Source: Atriophallophorus winterbourni
Taxonomy: Eukaryota > Platyhelminthes > Trematoda > Plagiorchiida > Microphallidae
Assembly (NCBI GenBank): GCA_013407085.1
Contig: JACCGJ010008710.1
Location: 1 to 64,000, forward strand
Direction of reading: 5' to 3'
DNA length: 64,000 bases
This document shows positions 53,656 to 64,000 of this stretch, in pieces. A model generated the notes under the pieces. That model was not told where the DNA came from. It made no database searches and saw only the letters and a program-made list of their open reading frames with translations. Position 1 is the first letter of the stretch, and each line of letters starts with the position of its first letter. The translations under genes were made by a program, and so were the position numbers.

Positions 53656-56600
53656 CTAGAAAAATGTTTAATAATGTGTTACTCACAAATTATCAGTAAG
53701 CGATGTGTGATAAATCATCGTGCAAACATTCACCTCAATTCCCGTTGCGGATATATGGGTCGACCGGTTTTTTAACAACGTCGGCGAGATGAAGGACAAA
53801 TCGGTTGCGTTTGCTATTCCTTTCAATTTCTCTATTGCTATGCGGTTTTGTTCCAGTTGATTGATGTCTCCTGCTGCCAATCGGCTGAAAGGTGTCGGCC
53901 TCGGAGTGGGTTCGGGGGTAGGAACACGATCCAAAGCAAACGACATTCCAATTTCTGCAGCGCGACTCTCTGAACCCGTAGGTGTTGTGTCTCTTTCGGG
54001 AAGGTAGGTTGGACTTGATGCATTGGAAGTGTTTACTGGAATGAAATACCGTTACTATTGGTTATCTCACGGACGGTTGTAATCTCTAGTTGATTTCGGT
54101 CAACGTACGAAATCAAATTTACACAAACATTTCCTCATATTCATCATAAATCTCTGATCATCATTTCAGCGTTGTTTGGAATTGTTGGGGAGAATTTAGT
54201 CCATAGATTTGTTTACCTGCTAATATTCAAAACAATGTACATCCTCAAAACGGCATTCGTCCTCAAAACGTAACCGATTTCCAATTGTAAACTTACTCAA
54301 TTCATGATATTATTGCCAATGTGAAAGGAACTGAAGGATGCTAGGTATACGAGATATAACATTGTCAGCGAACTTGCTCCAGTTCAATACAATTAGCTGG
54401 TGTGATTCCGAAATACAATGAAGCCAAAAATTCATGCTGTTGAGCCATACACCGAGAAAATCACATTTATACAAATTTTATCATTTTTATATTCCGACTA
54501 TTTCCAAAGGATTTCTATGCTCAAGCTGTTGGGACAATATTTGGAAGTTAAAGCAAACTCTCATTAGGTTGGGTAGAAGAAAGTTACGCTTGAAGTTCTG
54601 AATTTTATATGCAGCAGATTGGATCTATAAGAATCAAGTATCAGCGATTTAATGCCAGAGACCTTTTGATTTAATAATCTAACATTTTACATACAAATAG
54701 AATTAAAATTCTAATTCAGTGACATGCGAGTGTTGATTATGTTGTACTGGAAGAACAAGCATGAATTCTTGCGTCAAGTAATGATTTTCTGTCATGAGTG
54801 TGTGTGTTGGCCTCATTCTGTCGATGTCGACCATGGATGTACATCACAATCGAATGAATGTTCATGTTCTACAGCTTCTGGAATAACTAAACAGTCCGAT
54901 TCTAAAGGAATAATCTCTCCTACAGCGCGGGAAACGATAATCAGAACTATGTTGTAGGGCGTCAGTTACACGCCGACGGCGTGCTCTACGTTCAGCAGCC
55001 AACAGCTGTATCTGCTCCTCCCCAGCTTGCAGATGACGCTTTACACAATGCCTCCAGAGTGAGCGGTCAAGAGCAAGTTCTTCCCAGTCTTAATCCGGCA
55101 GTTCTGTATCACATTTTCACACGACTATTGTTCGTTGGGCCGAAATTATGAAATCAAGGTTTGCTTATAACTTCACCAGAGGAAACTCAACCTACTATTA
55201 CATTGTCATTTATTCACAAAGGAGCTCAAAATTGTAATTCATGAATATAGAAACTTCTTGAGGGTGAATTTCGAAACGTGCTGATCAAAATTACTTTTGT
55301 AACCTCTATTTGAGCTTGGTGTATTCAGAATAATAAACTCACGAAATAAACTCATGGTATTAAAATACTATATATTAAATTATCAAATATATTTTATGCC
55401 AGAATAATATAGCATTTGACAGGTTTTTTCGAATCTGTCAACCCTGTCGATTTCCAGTGATATTAACCGTATAGAAGTTAGGTATCACTTTCAACCAGGG
55501 CTTTAAGTTTTGTGCGATGTATAGTATTACTCAATTTGGTATTTTAAGTTACTGATTATATAGAGATCTTACATAAGACGGCAATTTTGAAACGAAAACA
55601 GACTTATTGATTCCTGGTCCACCACTCGTGGGTGATGAAGGTTGTGTCGTGGGGGATATGAGCAACAAATTACGTTGGTACTCCATTATCGTTGGGTAAT
55701 ACACAACATTTTGGATCATTTCGTTATCTGTCCCCAAGTAACAATACATGAATCAGTTTTCAAGATGAAATGCAGAAATGAAACAATCAGCTTTATTTGA
55801 CCTATATACTATCGACTTTTGAATGAGATTGCAGGGATTTCAAATTACAATCTAAACAGAAAAACAACTCGTTGAACGTTAAAAAGTTATAAGAAAGTTT
55901 TTTTCCACATTTCAAACTGCTCACCTTGGTGATATGTATAATCTGGTACTTCTGCTTTTGTTTGCATACTGGACGTATAAGCGGATTTATTTTTCCCCTT
56001 GTAAACTGTAAATACACAGTAAAAATTATTTTCAAATTGACAAACTACTATATATCAATGAGTAGTATCAAAACTTCAAATTACCATTTGCTCCGGGATT
56101 TTGTTTTCCATCTATTGTCACGTGATTTCTCATGGGACTGGTTGGTTCAATTTTTACCACCGGATAATGATTGTGAGGCGGGAATATTTTCACACCGTAC
56201 TTCATAATTCCTGGTGAGGTTGACACAGATGGTTGTCTGGATGTTATCCTTCCCGCGGAACTACTCGCCGGGGAAGTAGATTCTTCTCCACTTCCAGTCC
56301 CGAAATATCCTCCGATCATATTTCGCGTTTGAGGCGTGTTGCTATCCGGTGAACGATCGTAACTCAGATCAAGGCCGTATCCATTGAACCGCGGTGATTT
56401 AAAACCGTGAAGTTGTGTTCCGTCGGCTCTTTCGTGTTGATGGTGCGCGAAATAAGACATGGTCATTTCTCTGGCACCGGTGTTCTGTTCGTTGGTATGA
56501 TGTGCACGGATACATGCGGAATGTTCACCTGTTGTGAAGTTATCATGATTAATAGAAGCAATGTTGTATCCCACTTTATGGCTAAAAATGTTTCAGGTAT

Positions 56601-59600
56601 AAATGAAAATAGGGATGGGAATAGAGCAAGACATTACCTAGGCCATCTATCAGCAACTGAGCTCTGGACCAGAAATCAAATTGGGAGTCAGTATTTGAAC
56701 ATCGTGGTTTGTTTTACGAACGAACGCGGGGCCATAAATTCGGTACTACACAACATTAATTTTTCTACATTATGATTCGTCATTTTTCAGTAAATTCTTA
56801 CTCTATCTCTTTCTAAAATTCATCATGTTTTCGTATATACGAACGACAAATTTGGACGCTCACAGTTTGAAACAATTACGCGATACTGAGTTATACAGCG
56901 AAAGTTCTGAACTAAAAATGTTCGGCTACGGGATTCAGCGAACACTGAATCACATATTTTAGCAATCACTGAAAAAGATAAAGAAACGTCATGCGTGCTG
57001 GCAATTCGCCTTGGCCGACCTCACGCAATTTTTAGAATGCCATAATCTTGTAAATTCAAGGCTCACTGAACCTGATCTTACTCTATCCAACTGACGACGG
57101 CAAACAGCCAGAAACCGGTAGTGGAGTGTAAGGGTTGGGATGTGAGCAACACACATTACTTTGTAATTTATCGTTCCTATTTGTCCACGTATGCTGAAAT
57201 TTGACAACTGTTCACTCCAAAATGTTTACTGCATACTTGCGACGCTGTTTCCAATAAAACTGGTTTAATGCTGCAATTGACAATGCGTTAGTTTCTATTG
57301 AAGTTTTCTGCTGCTTTTGACATGACCGGACTTTTTCTTTGGCAAATCGTGGTGGCGGAGTTATAACTTACAATCAAAGCGACTGGTGTTCTTATAGTAA
57401 ACAGATTTTTACTTTTAATAAGCCGGATATATAATCTCGAGCCGTCGAATGTAAACCTCGTCATCTTTCCAATTTACCATCCCTTATGTTGATAAATACT
57501 TATGACGACCCCAATTATCAATCTGACATATTGATGAACTCCTCATAATACTTACTCCGTTTCAAAACTCTTTGCTTCTACTTGTTGGTGACCTCAATAA
57601 TTCCAATTAATCTAAGTGTTCTCTCTCGTCTCTTTGAAATTATTTGTCATTTGTGGATTTCGCTTTTAAAAACGCACCAAAAATGTTTCACGATCGCAAG
57701 TTTGCTCCCATTGGTAATTCGTACCATTGTGTTATCAAACTTCTCCCTAAAAATTATGGATGTACTGCGCACAATTACCAAACCCGACTGACAACATGAT
57801 AAGATTTTATTCCTCAAAGAACTGCTTGATATCGCTGATTTCGATATTTATCATGAACAAGAGTGTGATGTTGTAACATCCAATCTCAATTTTTTTTGAC
57901 GTTTGTTCTCGGCACCTATCGCATCCATTTTCAATCGTTGCATGAAAAGAAAACGTATGCCTGACTGTTGAAAATCATTCTGTTTAACCCTGTTCCCTAA
58001 GAGTCATCCAGGTAAATACCGCCCCATTGCGTGCACGTTGCAGTTTCTTAAAGAACTTGAAAGCATTGTATTACGGCGAATGGCTTATCAGTTTGTCTAC
58101 CATGAGAATTGTCCAACAGTTGAGGCTGTTGCTTTGCTTACGGATCATATATCACGTTCTCTTGACAGTAAATCGAAAGCTGTACATCATTTTTTTCTGG
58201 ATTATACCAGTGGGGTTAACAGTGTTGTACGAAGTTCCTAACTCCGAAAACTATCAGAATGTGGTGTTCCATCAAACAATATTCATTAGATTGCATCCTA
58301 CTTCGAAGGTTGTATTCAATATACCGTCGTGAATGGCAAGACCTCCCGTTCTATACCGATTCCGCGTGGTGTCCTGCAGGGTGCAATACTGTCCCCATTT
58401 TTATTTTCCATTTACATTTCTGATCTTCCTTGTAACCCTTCTGCGCTTACTATTAAATACGCCGACGCCGTTGAATTGAACTATGATAGTCGAGTCGACT
58501 GAAATGCTTTAGAAACAATGATCACAACATTGGTCAATGGTCATCCACACTTGGTTTATCGTTGAATCCACCCAAAAAATGCAACGAAATGGTATTTTGA
58601 AACGTGACTGGACATTCCTTGTATTCCATTTATTGGTTTGGTATTTGAAAGATGCAGGAAGAAGTATAAACTTGTTTACCACTTTTCCACTGTTACAAGG
58701 CTCACTGAACATAATCTTACAGTCTTCACCTGATGACGGCAAACAGCCGGCAACCGGTAGTGGAGTGTAAGTGCGGGGGATGTGAGCAACACATCACTTT
58801 GCTCATCCATAAGCGCCTTGAGTGCTTGACCAAGAATCACTTTGTGATTCTGTGTTTGAACATCGTGGTTCGTTGTACGAACCTTATGTAACAGTGGCAT
58901 TCACGTATAACCTTGTTTACCATTTATCCACTGTTTCAAGGCTCACTTAATCCAATCTTACTGTCTCCACTTGATGACGACAAACAGCCGGTAACCGGTA
59001 GTGTTGTGTAAGTGCGGGGGGATGTGAGCAACACATTTCTTTAGAATAGAAATAGATTCTGTACACGCAATCGTTTATCAAATAATTTCGATGCAGTTCT
59101 TAAAGTGTTATGACTTTTCGAACGCAGACAAGATTTGTTTTTCGAAGTCAAAGACCATGTAGCTTGTATTTTACCAAGATTTTACGCGCAAATTCGCCGC
59201 ATAAAGTGCTCGGAACAGAACACACAGACATGACTCCGAGTATCATGGAAACCAACTCGTCGGAAATAAGCAGACTGTTTATATTTGAAATTTAAAGTAA
59301 TTTTTCCATTTTTGCATATTTGATACGAATTGTATAAAATGAAAAATTAATCCTGAAATTATTCTGTTCCGTTTTACTCGAAACCGGGAATCATTCACAT
59401 ACTGTAAGCTGAAGCAAGACCTTCTGGTGATGGATGACAGCGGTGATTTTGTTTGAGATGGATGAATATTCAATGACATAGTTGTTGTGTCTCAGCTGAA
59501 ATCCGTCCGTTCGAGCATGTTTGAAGCGCAACAAAAACGTGACGGATGGGAAGACCTGACAAGGAGATCAGATCGGTTGGATGACCACAACAGATGTTGC

Positions 59601-62600
59601 TCGCTCCATCTCGACTGGTCTAGCATATGACGCTACACAAATGTGCCAGTCTGGAGAAACATTCATGAAGGCCTAATCGCGATCGGTCAAGCGGTGGACG
59701 GTAGCTCAGACCGTAAGGCATGAGACTACAATGGCGAAAGTCCTGGGTTCGAATCCGACCCGAGACAGGATATGCACTATTGATGAGGTCAAATAAGAGT
59801 GAAACTCGAGTCCACTGCTTCCAACGTGGATGGTTGTGATAAACTTTGTGAATATTTCGAAGGACTTCGTACTGGTAAGTAGTCGTAAGACATAAGGAGC
59901 GAACTTTCTAAACACTCTGACTGAACTAAGCTTAAATTCGATAACATGCCCGGCTTTCAACAAATTTGCCGGAAGTATGCCTTCATTAGGTTGTTAAAAG
60001 CAAGATAATCTTTAATGATACTTGAAACAATACAAAATGGTGCAAGCAATGGTTAGCTTGAATGACATTGTTCAATAGGATATTTACAACGAACCACAGT
60101 GTTCAAAATTAGGATCACGATATTATTCTCGGTCAAGCGCTAAAGACGCCTGTATTGACCGATACATTATGATGCTTACATCCTCATTACTAACTATACA
60201 ACCCTTTTCAGCTCGTATAGACAGTAAGATTAGGCACAGTGAACCTTGTAACATCACACAAGTAGCGAGCGTATGCTTAGACTTTGAAGTCTTTTTCAAA
60301 TAGGGTTTGTACAACGAACCATGATGGTCAAACATTAAACCGCAAAGTGTTTTCTGGTCAATATCTTATTGCAGACTAATGTGTTGCTCACATCAGCATA
60401 TTTTCTTTCTGTTGCAATAATTTTACAATTAGAATTTCCTCGATAAATGATGTAATTACTTGTAATTCACTAGTAGAGTGCGCTCACCTACGTTGTATTC
60501 ATTCGCTGTTAACAACCATTTCAAAACTTCTGTGTAGTAAACAGATATCTTATATGGCATACGAATAGCTTTGCGTCAGGTTTTACCTTAATTTTGACTA
60601 ATATTATTCCACATGAGCCTAGAATGACCATTTGCTTTAGTATTGGTTCGAACCAGATGAAGATGAATAATGGCTTATTTAGTACTTCCAAGGCATGAGT
60701 TCAACTCACGACTCAAACCATTTTCAATAACTCGTGAACCACCAGCCGATGAGCCGGCTCCCGCTTCTTTCTCGCTCGCAGCTGGTGTTGACTGGAGGTC
60801 GTCCCAACATCCAGGAACGTTGGGTCCAATCCAGGGGGATTGGTTTCCACAATCGGGCTGGCAGTGACACCGGCTAGCCTCGACAAAATTGCACTGATAA
60901 TGCGATTGCGTACGACATACAGGGGCCCAACCATGACATCGACAGTGCTTCGGATGCGGAACGGAGCAATCACATTGAATTCCTGAATCCCCCGATACAT
61001 CTTGTGGCGTTCGGAGGCCAACTTGAAGACCAGCATTAGAACCACCATTACCACTCCCGGTTAGACTGCTGCTCCCCAGACAAGCTTCCGCGATTTTGAT
61101 GTTCGTGACCTTGGGAACATTTTCCATGGTGGAATTTTGCCGCATGATTGGAAGACGACCTTGAGAGTACAAGGTTGTGTGGTGATTTTTATCCGGGAGC
61201 CTGTGGAGAGCGAAAGTGTTACCATTTCAAACAATTCATCTGTTTGACTCACACACTATTCATCATTTCGACAAAACACAACACATTAAACAACCGGCAT
61301 ACTCACGCGAAAACATAACTCTCAAATCATAAAACACATTCCAACTCACCCCCCGCTCGCTTCATTTGTCACCAAATCAGACAAAAAGGTACTCAAACAC
61401 TATGCTGTTTGTCTCCAAGTCAATGATTGATTTATGACTCATCGGCCTTGACAATGAACTCGCTACGTGTGTACCTCATGCTGCAACGCAGTCGTCGAAT
61501 GTTCACTAATTCATAAATCATTGACAGCTTCCGGTCATAAACCAGACGGAATTGTGCGACGTCAGCGAGCAGGGTAGGATGACGTTTTTCGGGAGAGTGC
61601 TCAGTCAAGCTCATGATGATATATATTGTCTGGACGTTCGCCTTGTACTCTCTCGTGATTGAATAGATTATTGCTCGATATCGAAGTAGTTTTTATGAAC
61701 GGACAAATGTGGAATTATCGTAAAAGTGTTTGTTGGAGATAAACCAGGGACCTACCATTTCACGCGAGGGGTCACATGCCTTGCGAAATAACATTTTTTG
61801 CACAAAACCATCAGGGCGACGAGCACGCACACAGTGGTCCCTCCAAGAACACTTCCGACGATGATCCAGCGGAATTGATCTTCGTTCGAGAGAGGTGACG
61901 AGCCGTGTACCGGGGAGGTATCTCCATCTTCCGATGACCCGAGTTGTAGGGTGTCCAACGGTTCGTTTATTTGGCGAGCGTCGTGGTAGACCTTGCGCAA
62001 GCGGATTTGTCCACCATTTTGTCCTCCTGCTGGAAGTTTAAGAATTAGGAACCAAATACAGGTTTTGTCAGCAACATTCATCCACCGCACTTGATTAAAT
62101 CAACTGTACTATGTTTAAAATATTTATATTATTATTAATATATCTGATAAATGACCGATAAATAGCTAGGAACTGGCTGTGGTGTGTAAGTGAATGAGAT
62201 GTGAGTATTTATGAGACTGTTTGTTAGACACTCTAGTGTCCAGAATCGATTTCTTTATTGTTCACGTGAATGCGTAAAGTAATTTAACTAACCTCATCAT
62301 CAAAATGAACATCATTGTGTTTATCGACCTTTACTTCCGGGGCAGCAAAACCATTCATCGTCATCTCTATTGCAATCCACATCCTCCGCCCTTATCATCA
62401 TGCTAAATATAGTTATCAACGGAAATGTTCATCATGATCTTCCAATTTCTATGGCTATTCCTCTTCTTTCTCCTCTCCATCGTCATCATCATCATCCCCA
62501 TCATCATCATTATCACCATCACCCCATCATCAATTTGATCATCATTATCATCATCATCATCATCATCACCATCATCATCACCATCACCCCCATGATCAAT

Positions 62601-62631
<31 letters not shown>

Positions 62632-62672
62632 CCATCACCATCACCCCCATGATCAATTTCATCATCATCATC

Positions 62673-62704
<32 letters not shown>

Positions 62705-64000
62705 CATCACCGTCGTCATCTTATTCTCCCTTTTGGTTATCACCGATCGGATCGGCATGATATGCAGAGCACAACCTTCCGCTATACCACGAGAAGAAGA
62801 AGCTCCGAAAAGATCAACGACGATCATCGCAAACTCGTAATGATTCTGGTGTCAGAAGTACTGTAAAATGACTTCCGCTAAAACCTGAAGAGATGACCAA
62901 TGCCAGCTGCCATCGAACAATAAGCAACTTGTCATTGTAGGCAAACGAGGCGTGTGTGTGGAGATGGCTTTCATCGGCACCAGCTCAATCGAGAAATCAG
63001 ATCAAAGCGCCTACCGGTATAAAATGTCGATACCAGTATGGTGATGAATGCTTGAAGTTATTTCTTCATGGGCGTAATAAAGGTATTTTTATTAGTATCT
63101 TTCTCATGTGTTGTGGAATTCAAGGTCAACCTAGTAAAACTCGGATACGCTGACCTGAATGACGAAGCGTTACAAAATCGGCAAATTTCGGGGGAAATGC
63201 AGTTCTGGTTATGTGCCATTACAACAAGCAATGTGACAAGCGATACAACAGGATATTCTGTTTGGCTTTTCACTGACCTGGAGAAATTCATCTAATTCCC
63301 CTCTACAATACGACGAGTAAACAATTGTTAAATAGGGCACACAATTCTGTCAACCAGCAGTCAAAATCGCGTACGCATGAATAAGTTTGATAACCCTTCT
63401 AGATAGCAATAAAGTGATATCAGAATTTGATGTAAACACGGTATTGGAACGTTAAGTTTCGATTGAAATCGTATGATTAAATACGCTTGAAATCAAGTGT
63501 AAGGCATTACATAATTACCGTCTGGTGTCCGAAACACAAGCACTGGACTGAATGGAGATGCGCCATGTTTGTTCCTCGATACCATCCTCAGGAAGTAGTA
63601 CTGGGATGGCTGCAACTTGAACTGAAGGTCGTATTCTCGCACACTTCCCGCAACCACTTGCTCCATCCAGTTGGACAACGTCTGTTGGCGCTTGTTGGTC
63701 CAGTAGATTGCGTAACTAGTAATGTCCCCGTTCGGTTCCGAGGGCGGATCCCATCGGATTCGAGGAGTCGCGCGGATGGAGACATTCACCGGAGAATGGT
63801 CATCGAGATGCCGTGCGGGGGGAAGTTCCGGTGGAAAGGTGATTTGAATGTTTCTTGGGGGATCTGAAGGACCTGAATAGTTCCGGATGGGAAGTAAGAA
63901 CTAACTCTGGTTCTAGATTTCAAACAGATATTGAAACAGATTGAATAAGGTTGTAAGCCTGTGTAATATTAATAGCAGCACAGCAGGAACTGCTCAGGGA
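53557..64000 (-). CDS. netrin receptor, DCC/neogenin/UNC-40/Frazzled family (3' half)
   Basis: Type I membrane receptor for netrin (and in neogenin also RGM) that steers axons and migrating cells. Visible part, N to C: an FN3 domain, a membrane-proximal stretch, one transmembrane helix (WIIVGSVLGGTTVCVLVALM), and a long Ser/Pro/Gly-rich cytoplasmic tail ending in EMANLEGLMKDLNKIAANEF. That last block matches the P3 motif (SEQMASLEGLMKQLNAI in vertebrates), specific to this family, which mediates receptor self-association. Exons found: 63519-63872, 61756-62029, 60710-61200, 56085-56528, 55925-56005, 55573-55727, 53734-54035, 53557-53655. Phases agree at every junction except 55573 to 54035 (0 versus 1), so one small exon or an alternative donor is missing. 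Ig and earlier FN3 domains lie beyond 64000. P1 and P2 motifs were not recognised. Confidence 0.88.
53734..54035 (-). CDS. netrin receptor exon, cytoplasmic
   Basis: NTSNASSPTYLPERDTTPTG, ALDRVPTPEPTPRPTPFSRL, QNRIAIEKLKGIANATDLSF, STHISATGIE. Acceptor TTCATTCCAG, donor GTGAAT; phase 1 to 0. Confidence 0.8.
54808..55088 (-). repeat. RTE-Z 3' end in receptor intron
   Basis: TGTTGGCCTCATTCTGTCG to CGGTCAAGAGCAAGTTCTTC, between receptor exons 53734-54035 and 55573-55727, where one exon seems to be missing. Confidence 0.75.
55573..55727 (-). CDS. netrin receptor exon, cytoplasmic
   Basis: DNEMIQNVVYYPTIMEYQ, SPTTQPSSPTSGGPGINK, KLPSY. Acceptor GGGGACAG (weak pyrimidine tract), donor GTAAGA. Ends in phase 0, which does not match the next exon found. 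Confidence 0.6.
55925..56005 (-). CDS. netrin receptor mini-exon (81 nt)
   Basis: VYKGKNKSAYTSSMQTKAEV then PDYTYHQ. Acceptor GTATTTACAG, donor GTGAGC, phase 1 to 1, so it could be skipped without frame loss. Flanking introns are 79 and 197 nt. Confidence 0.7.
56085..56528 (-). CDS. netrin receptor exon: cytoplasmic, Ser/Pro-rich
   Basis: EHSACIRAHHTNEQNTGARE, FNGYGLDLSYDRSPDSNTPQ, SSSAGRITSRQPSVSTSPGI, HYPVVKIEPTSPMRNHVTI. Acceptor TTCACAACAG, donor GTAATT, phase 1 to 1. The intron upstream is 4.2 kb. Confidence 0.83.
57058..57180 (+). repeat. hammerhead-type repeat, decayed
   Basis: CTGACGACGGCAAACAGCC, AGAAACCGGTAGTGGAGTG. Core CTGATGA has U to C at the central position; the cleavage triplet would be GTA. 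Confidence 0.55.
57585..58505 (+). pseudogene. degraded non-LTR reverse transcriptase fragment
   Basis: LLVGDLNNSN (end of an endonuclease domain) near 57585, then CTLQFLKELESIVLRRMAYQ (58027-58085), then GVLQGAILSPFLFSIYISD and IKYADAVEL (catalytic box altered from YADD) at about 58370-58470. Many stops; a different LINE from the CR1-like copies. Confidence 0.6.
58675..59045 (+). repeat. two hammerhead-type repeat units, partly tandem
   Basis: Both units start TTTACCA.TT.TCCACTGTT and carry CACTGAAC/CACTTAATC, then the ribozyme-like block. Spacing is about 240 bp, similar to the 40.66-kb array. The first unit has the motif at 58724-58765. Confidence 0.65.
58724..58765 (+). ncRNA. hammerhead motif, GTA-triplet variant
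   Basis: CTTCAC, CTGATGA, stem II CGGC-AAACA-GCCG, GCAA in place of GAAA, CCG-GTA, GTGGAG. Stem I pairs six of six (one G-U). One core substitution probably disables it. Confidence 0.5.
59555..59885 (+). repeat. tRNA-derived SINE
   Basis: Third copy; best B-box GGTTCGAATCC at 59746-59756 and A-box-like GGTAGCTCAGACC at 59700. Confidence 0.65.
59886..60705. other. receptor intron, no gene; repeat fragments
   Basis: Fragments of the CGAACCACAGTGTTCAAAAT/GTGATGCTTACATCC-type repeat at 60080-60250 and 60300-60400. Confidence 0.5.
60710..61200 (-). CDS. netrin receptor exon: cytoplasmic, Cys-rich
   Basis: LPDKNHHTTLYSQGRLPIMR, Gly/Ser-rich part, then CDCSVPHPKHCRCHGWAPVC and CNFVEASRCHCQPDCGNQ, an unusual cytoplasmic Cys cluster. 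Acceptor CTCCACAG, donor GTGAGT, phase 2 to 1. Confidence 0.85.
61756..62029 (-). CDS. netrin receptor exon: transmembrane segment
   Basis: AGGQNGGQIRLRKVYHDA, juxtamembrane Ser/Asp stretch, then the hydrophobic helix and KKCYFARHVTPRVK as stop-transfer. Acceptor AACTTCCAG, donor GTAGGT, phase 1 to 2. Confidence 0.88.
62476..62715. repeat. (CAT)n-rich microsatellite in receptor intron
   Basis: About 240 bp of CAT/CAC trinucleotides with three interspersed ATGATCAATTT blocks. Poly-Ile and poly-Met frames here are artefacts. Confidence 0.95.
62716..63518. other. rest of receptor intron
   Basis: No gene recognised. Confidence 0.5.
63519..63872 (-). CDS. netrin receptor exon: last FN3 domain
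   Basis: Starts after acceptor ACTATTCAG and reads PSDPPRNIQITFPPELPPA, RIRWDPPSEPNGDITSYAIY, VREYDLQFKLQPSQYYFLRM, NKHGASPFSPVLVFRTPD. The conserved FN3 Trp, Tyr and Asn-x-x-Gly positions are present. 117 codons, phase 1 at both ends. Confidence 0.9.

Noticed and set aside
62370..62840. 156-aa His/Ile-rich and 102-aa Met-rich frames
   Set aside because: Translation of the (CAT)n tract inside a receptor intron.

Overview
This is eukaryotic DNA from a flatworm, most likely a digenean trematode. The evidence is two intron-rich metazoan genes, a 32-nt micro-intron in the first gene, and dense RTE, CR1/Jockey-like and Ty3 retroelement debris of the kind common in trematodes. Short repeats with hammerhead-ribozyme cores like those of schistosome Sm-alpha repeats also fit. 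I do not name a species.

Layout. 1-9.5 kb is mobile-element debris: a broken CR1/Jockey-like LINE, a Ty3/gypsy integrase remnant, an almost complete minus-strand RTE LINE, and nested SINE-like elements. 9.557-31.141 kb is a complete plus-strand condensin gene, SMC4, with 15 coding exons (4179 nt including the stop, 1392 aa); every splice junction is phase-consistent. Its large introns hold at least four LINE 3'-end families, a SINE-like family (called SINE-A here) and a truncated Mutator-like element with a FLYWCH zinc finger. 31.2-53.5 kb has no confident host gene. It holds RTE deletion derivatives, CR1-like LINEs, a 1.1-kb pogo/Tigger-like DNA transposon, a four-unit tandem array carrying hammerhead ribozyme motifs, a 200-bp (TATC)n tract and a roughly 1.1-kb duplicated block beside a 20-N assembly gap. 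Two phase-compatible exon-like ORFs near 43.4-43.8 kb may belong to an unidentified gene. 53.557 kb to the right edge is the minus-strand 3' half of a netrin receptor gene of the DCC/neogenin/UNC-40/Frazzled family: last fibronectin III domain, transmembrane segment, long cytoplasmic tail and C-terminal P3 motif. Its 5' part lies beyond the window.

How the parts relate. SMC4 (chromosome condensation) and the netrin receptor (axon guidance) are unrelated and convergently oriented. The rest is best read as a mobile-element ecosystem: autonomous LINEs (two RTE subfamilies, CR1-like, a LINE with an ATG-repeat tail) and short passengers that borrow their ends. One passenger family is an RTE 5'UTR fused to an RTE 3' tail. 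Another fuses the RTE 5' region and endonuclease start to the 3' zinc-finger end, and one such copy has a 14-bp target-site duplication. The most interesting signal is the tandem array at 40.66-41.53 kb, whose minus strand carries a type-I hammerhead core with a palindromic stem III in each ~230-bp unit, resembling metazoan retrozymes.
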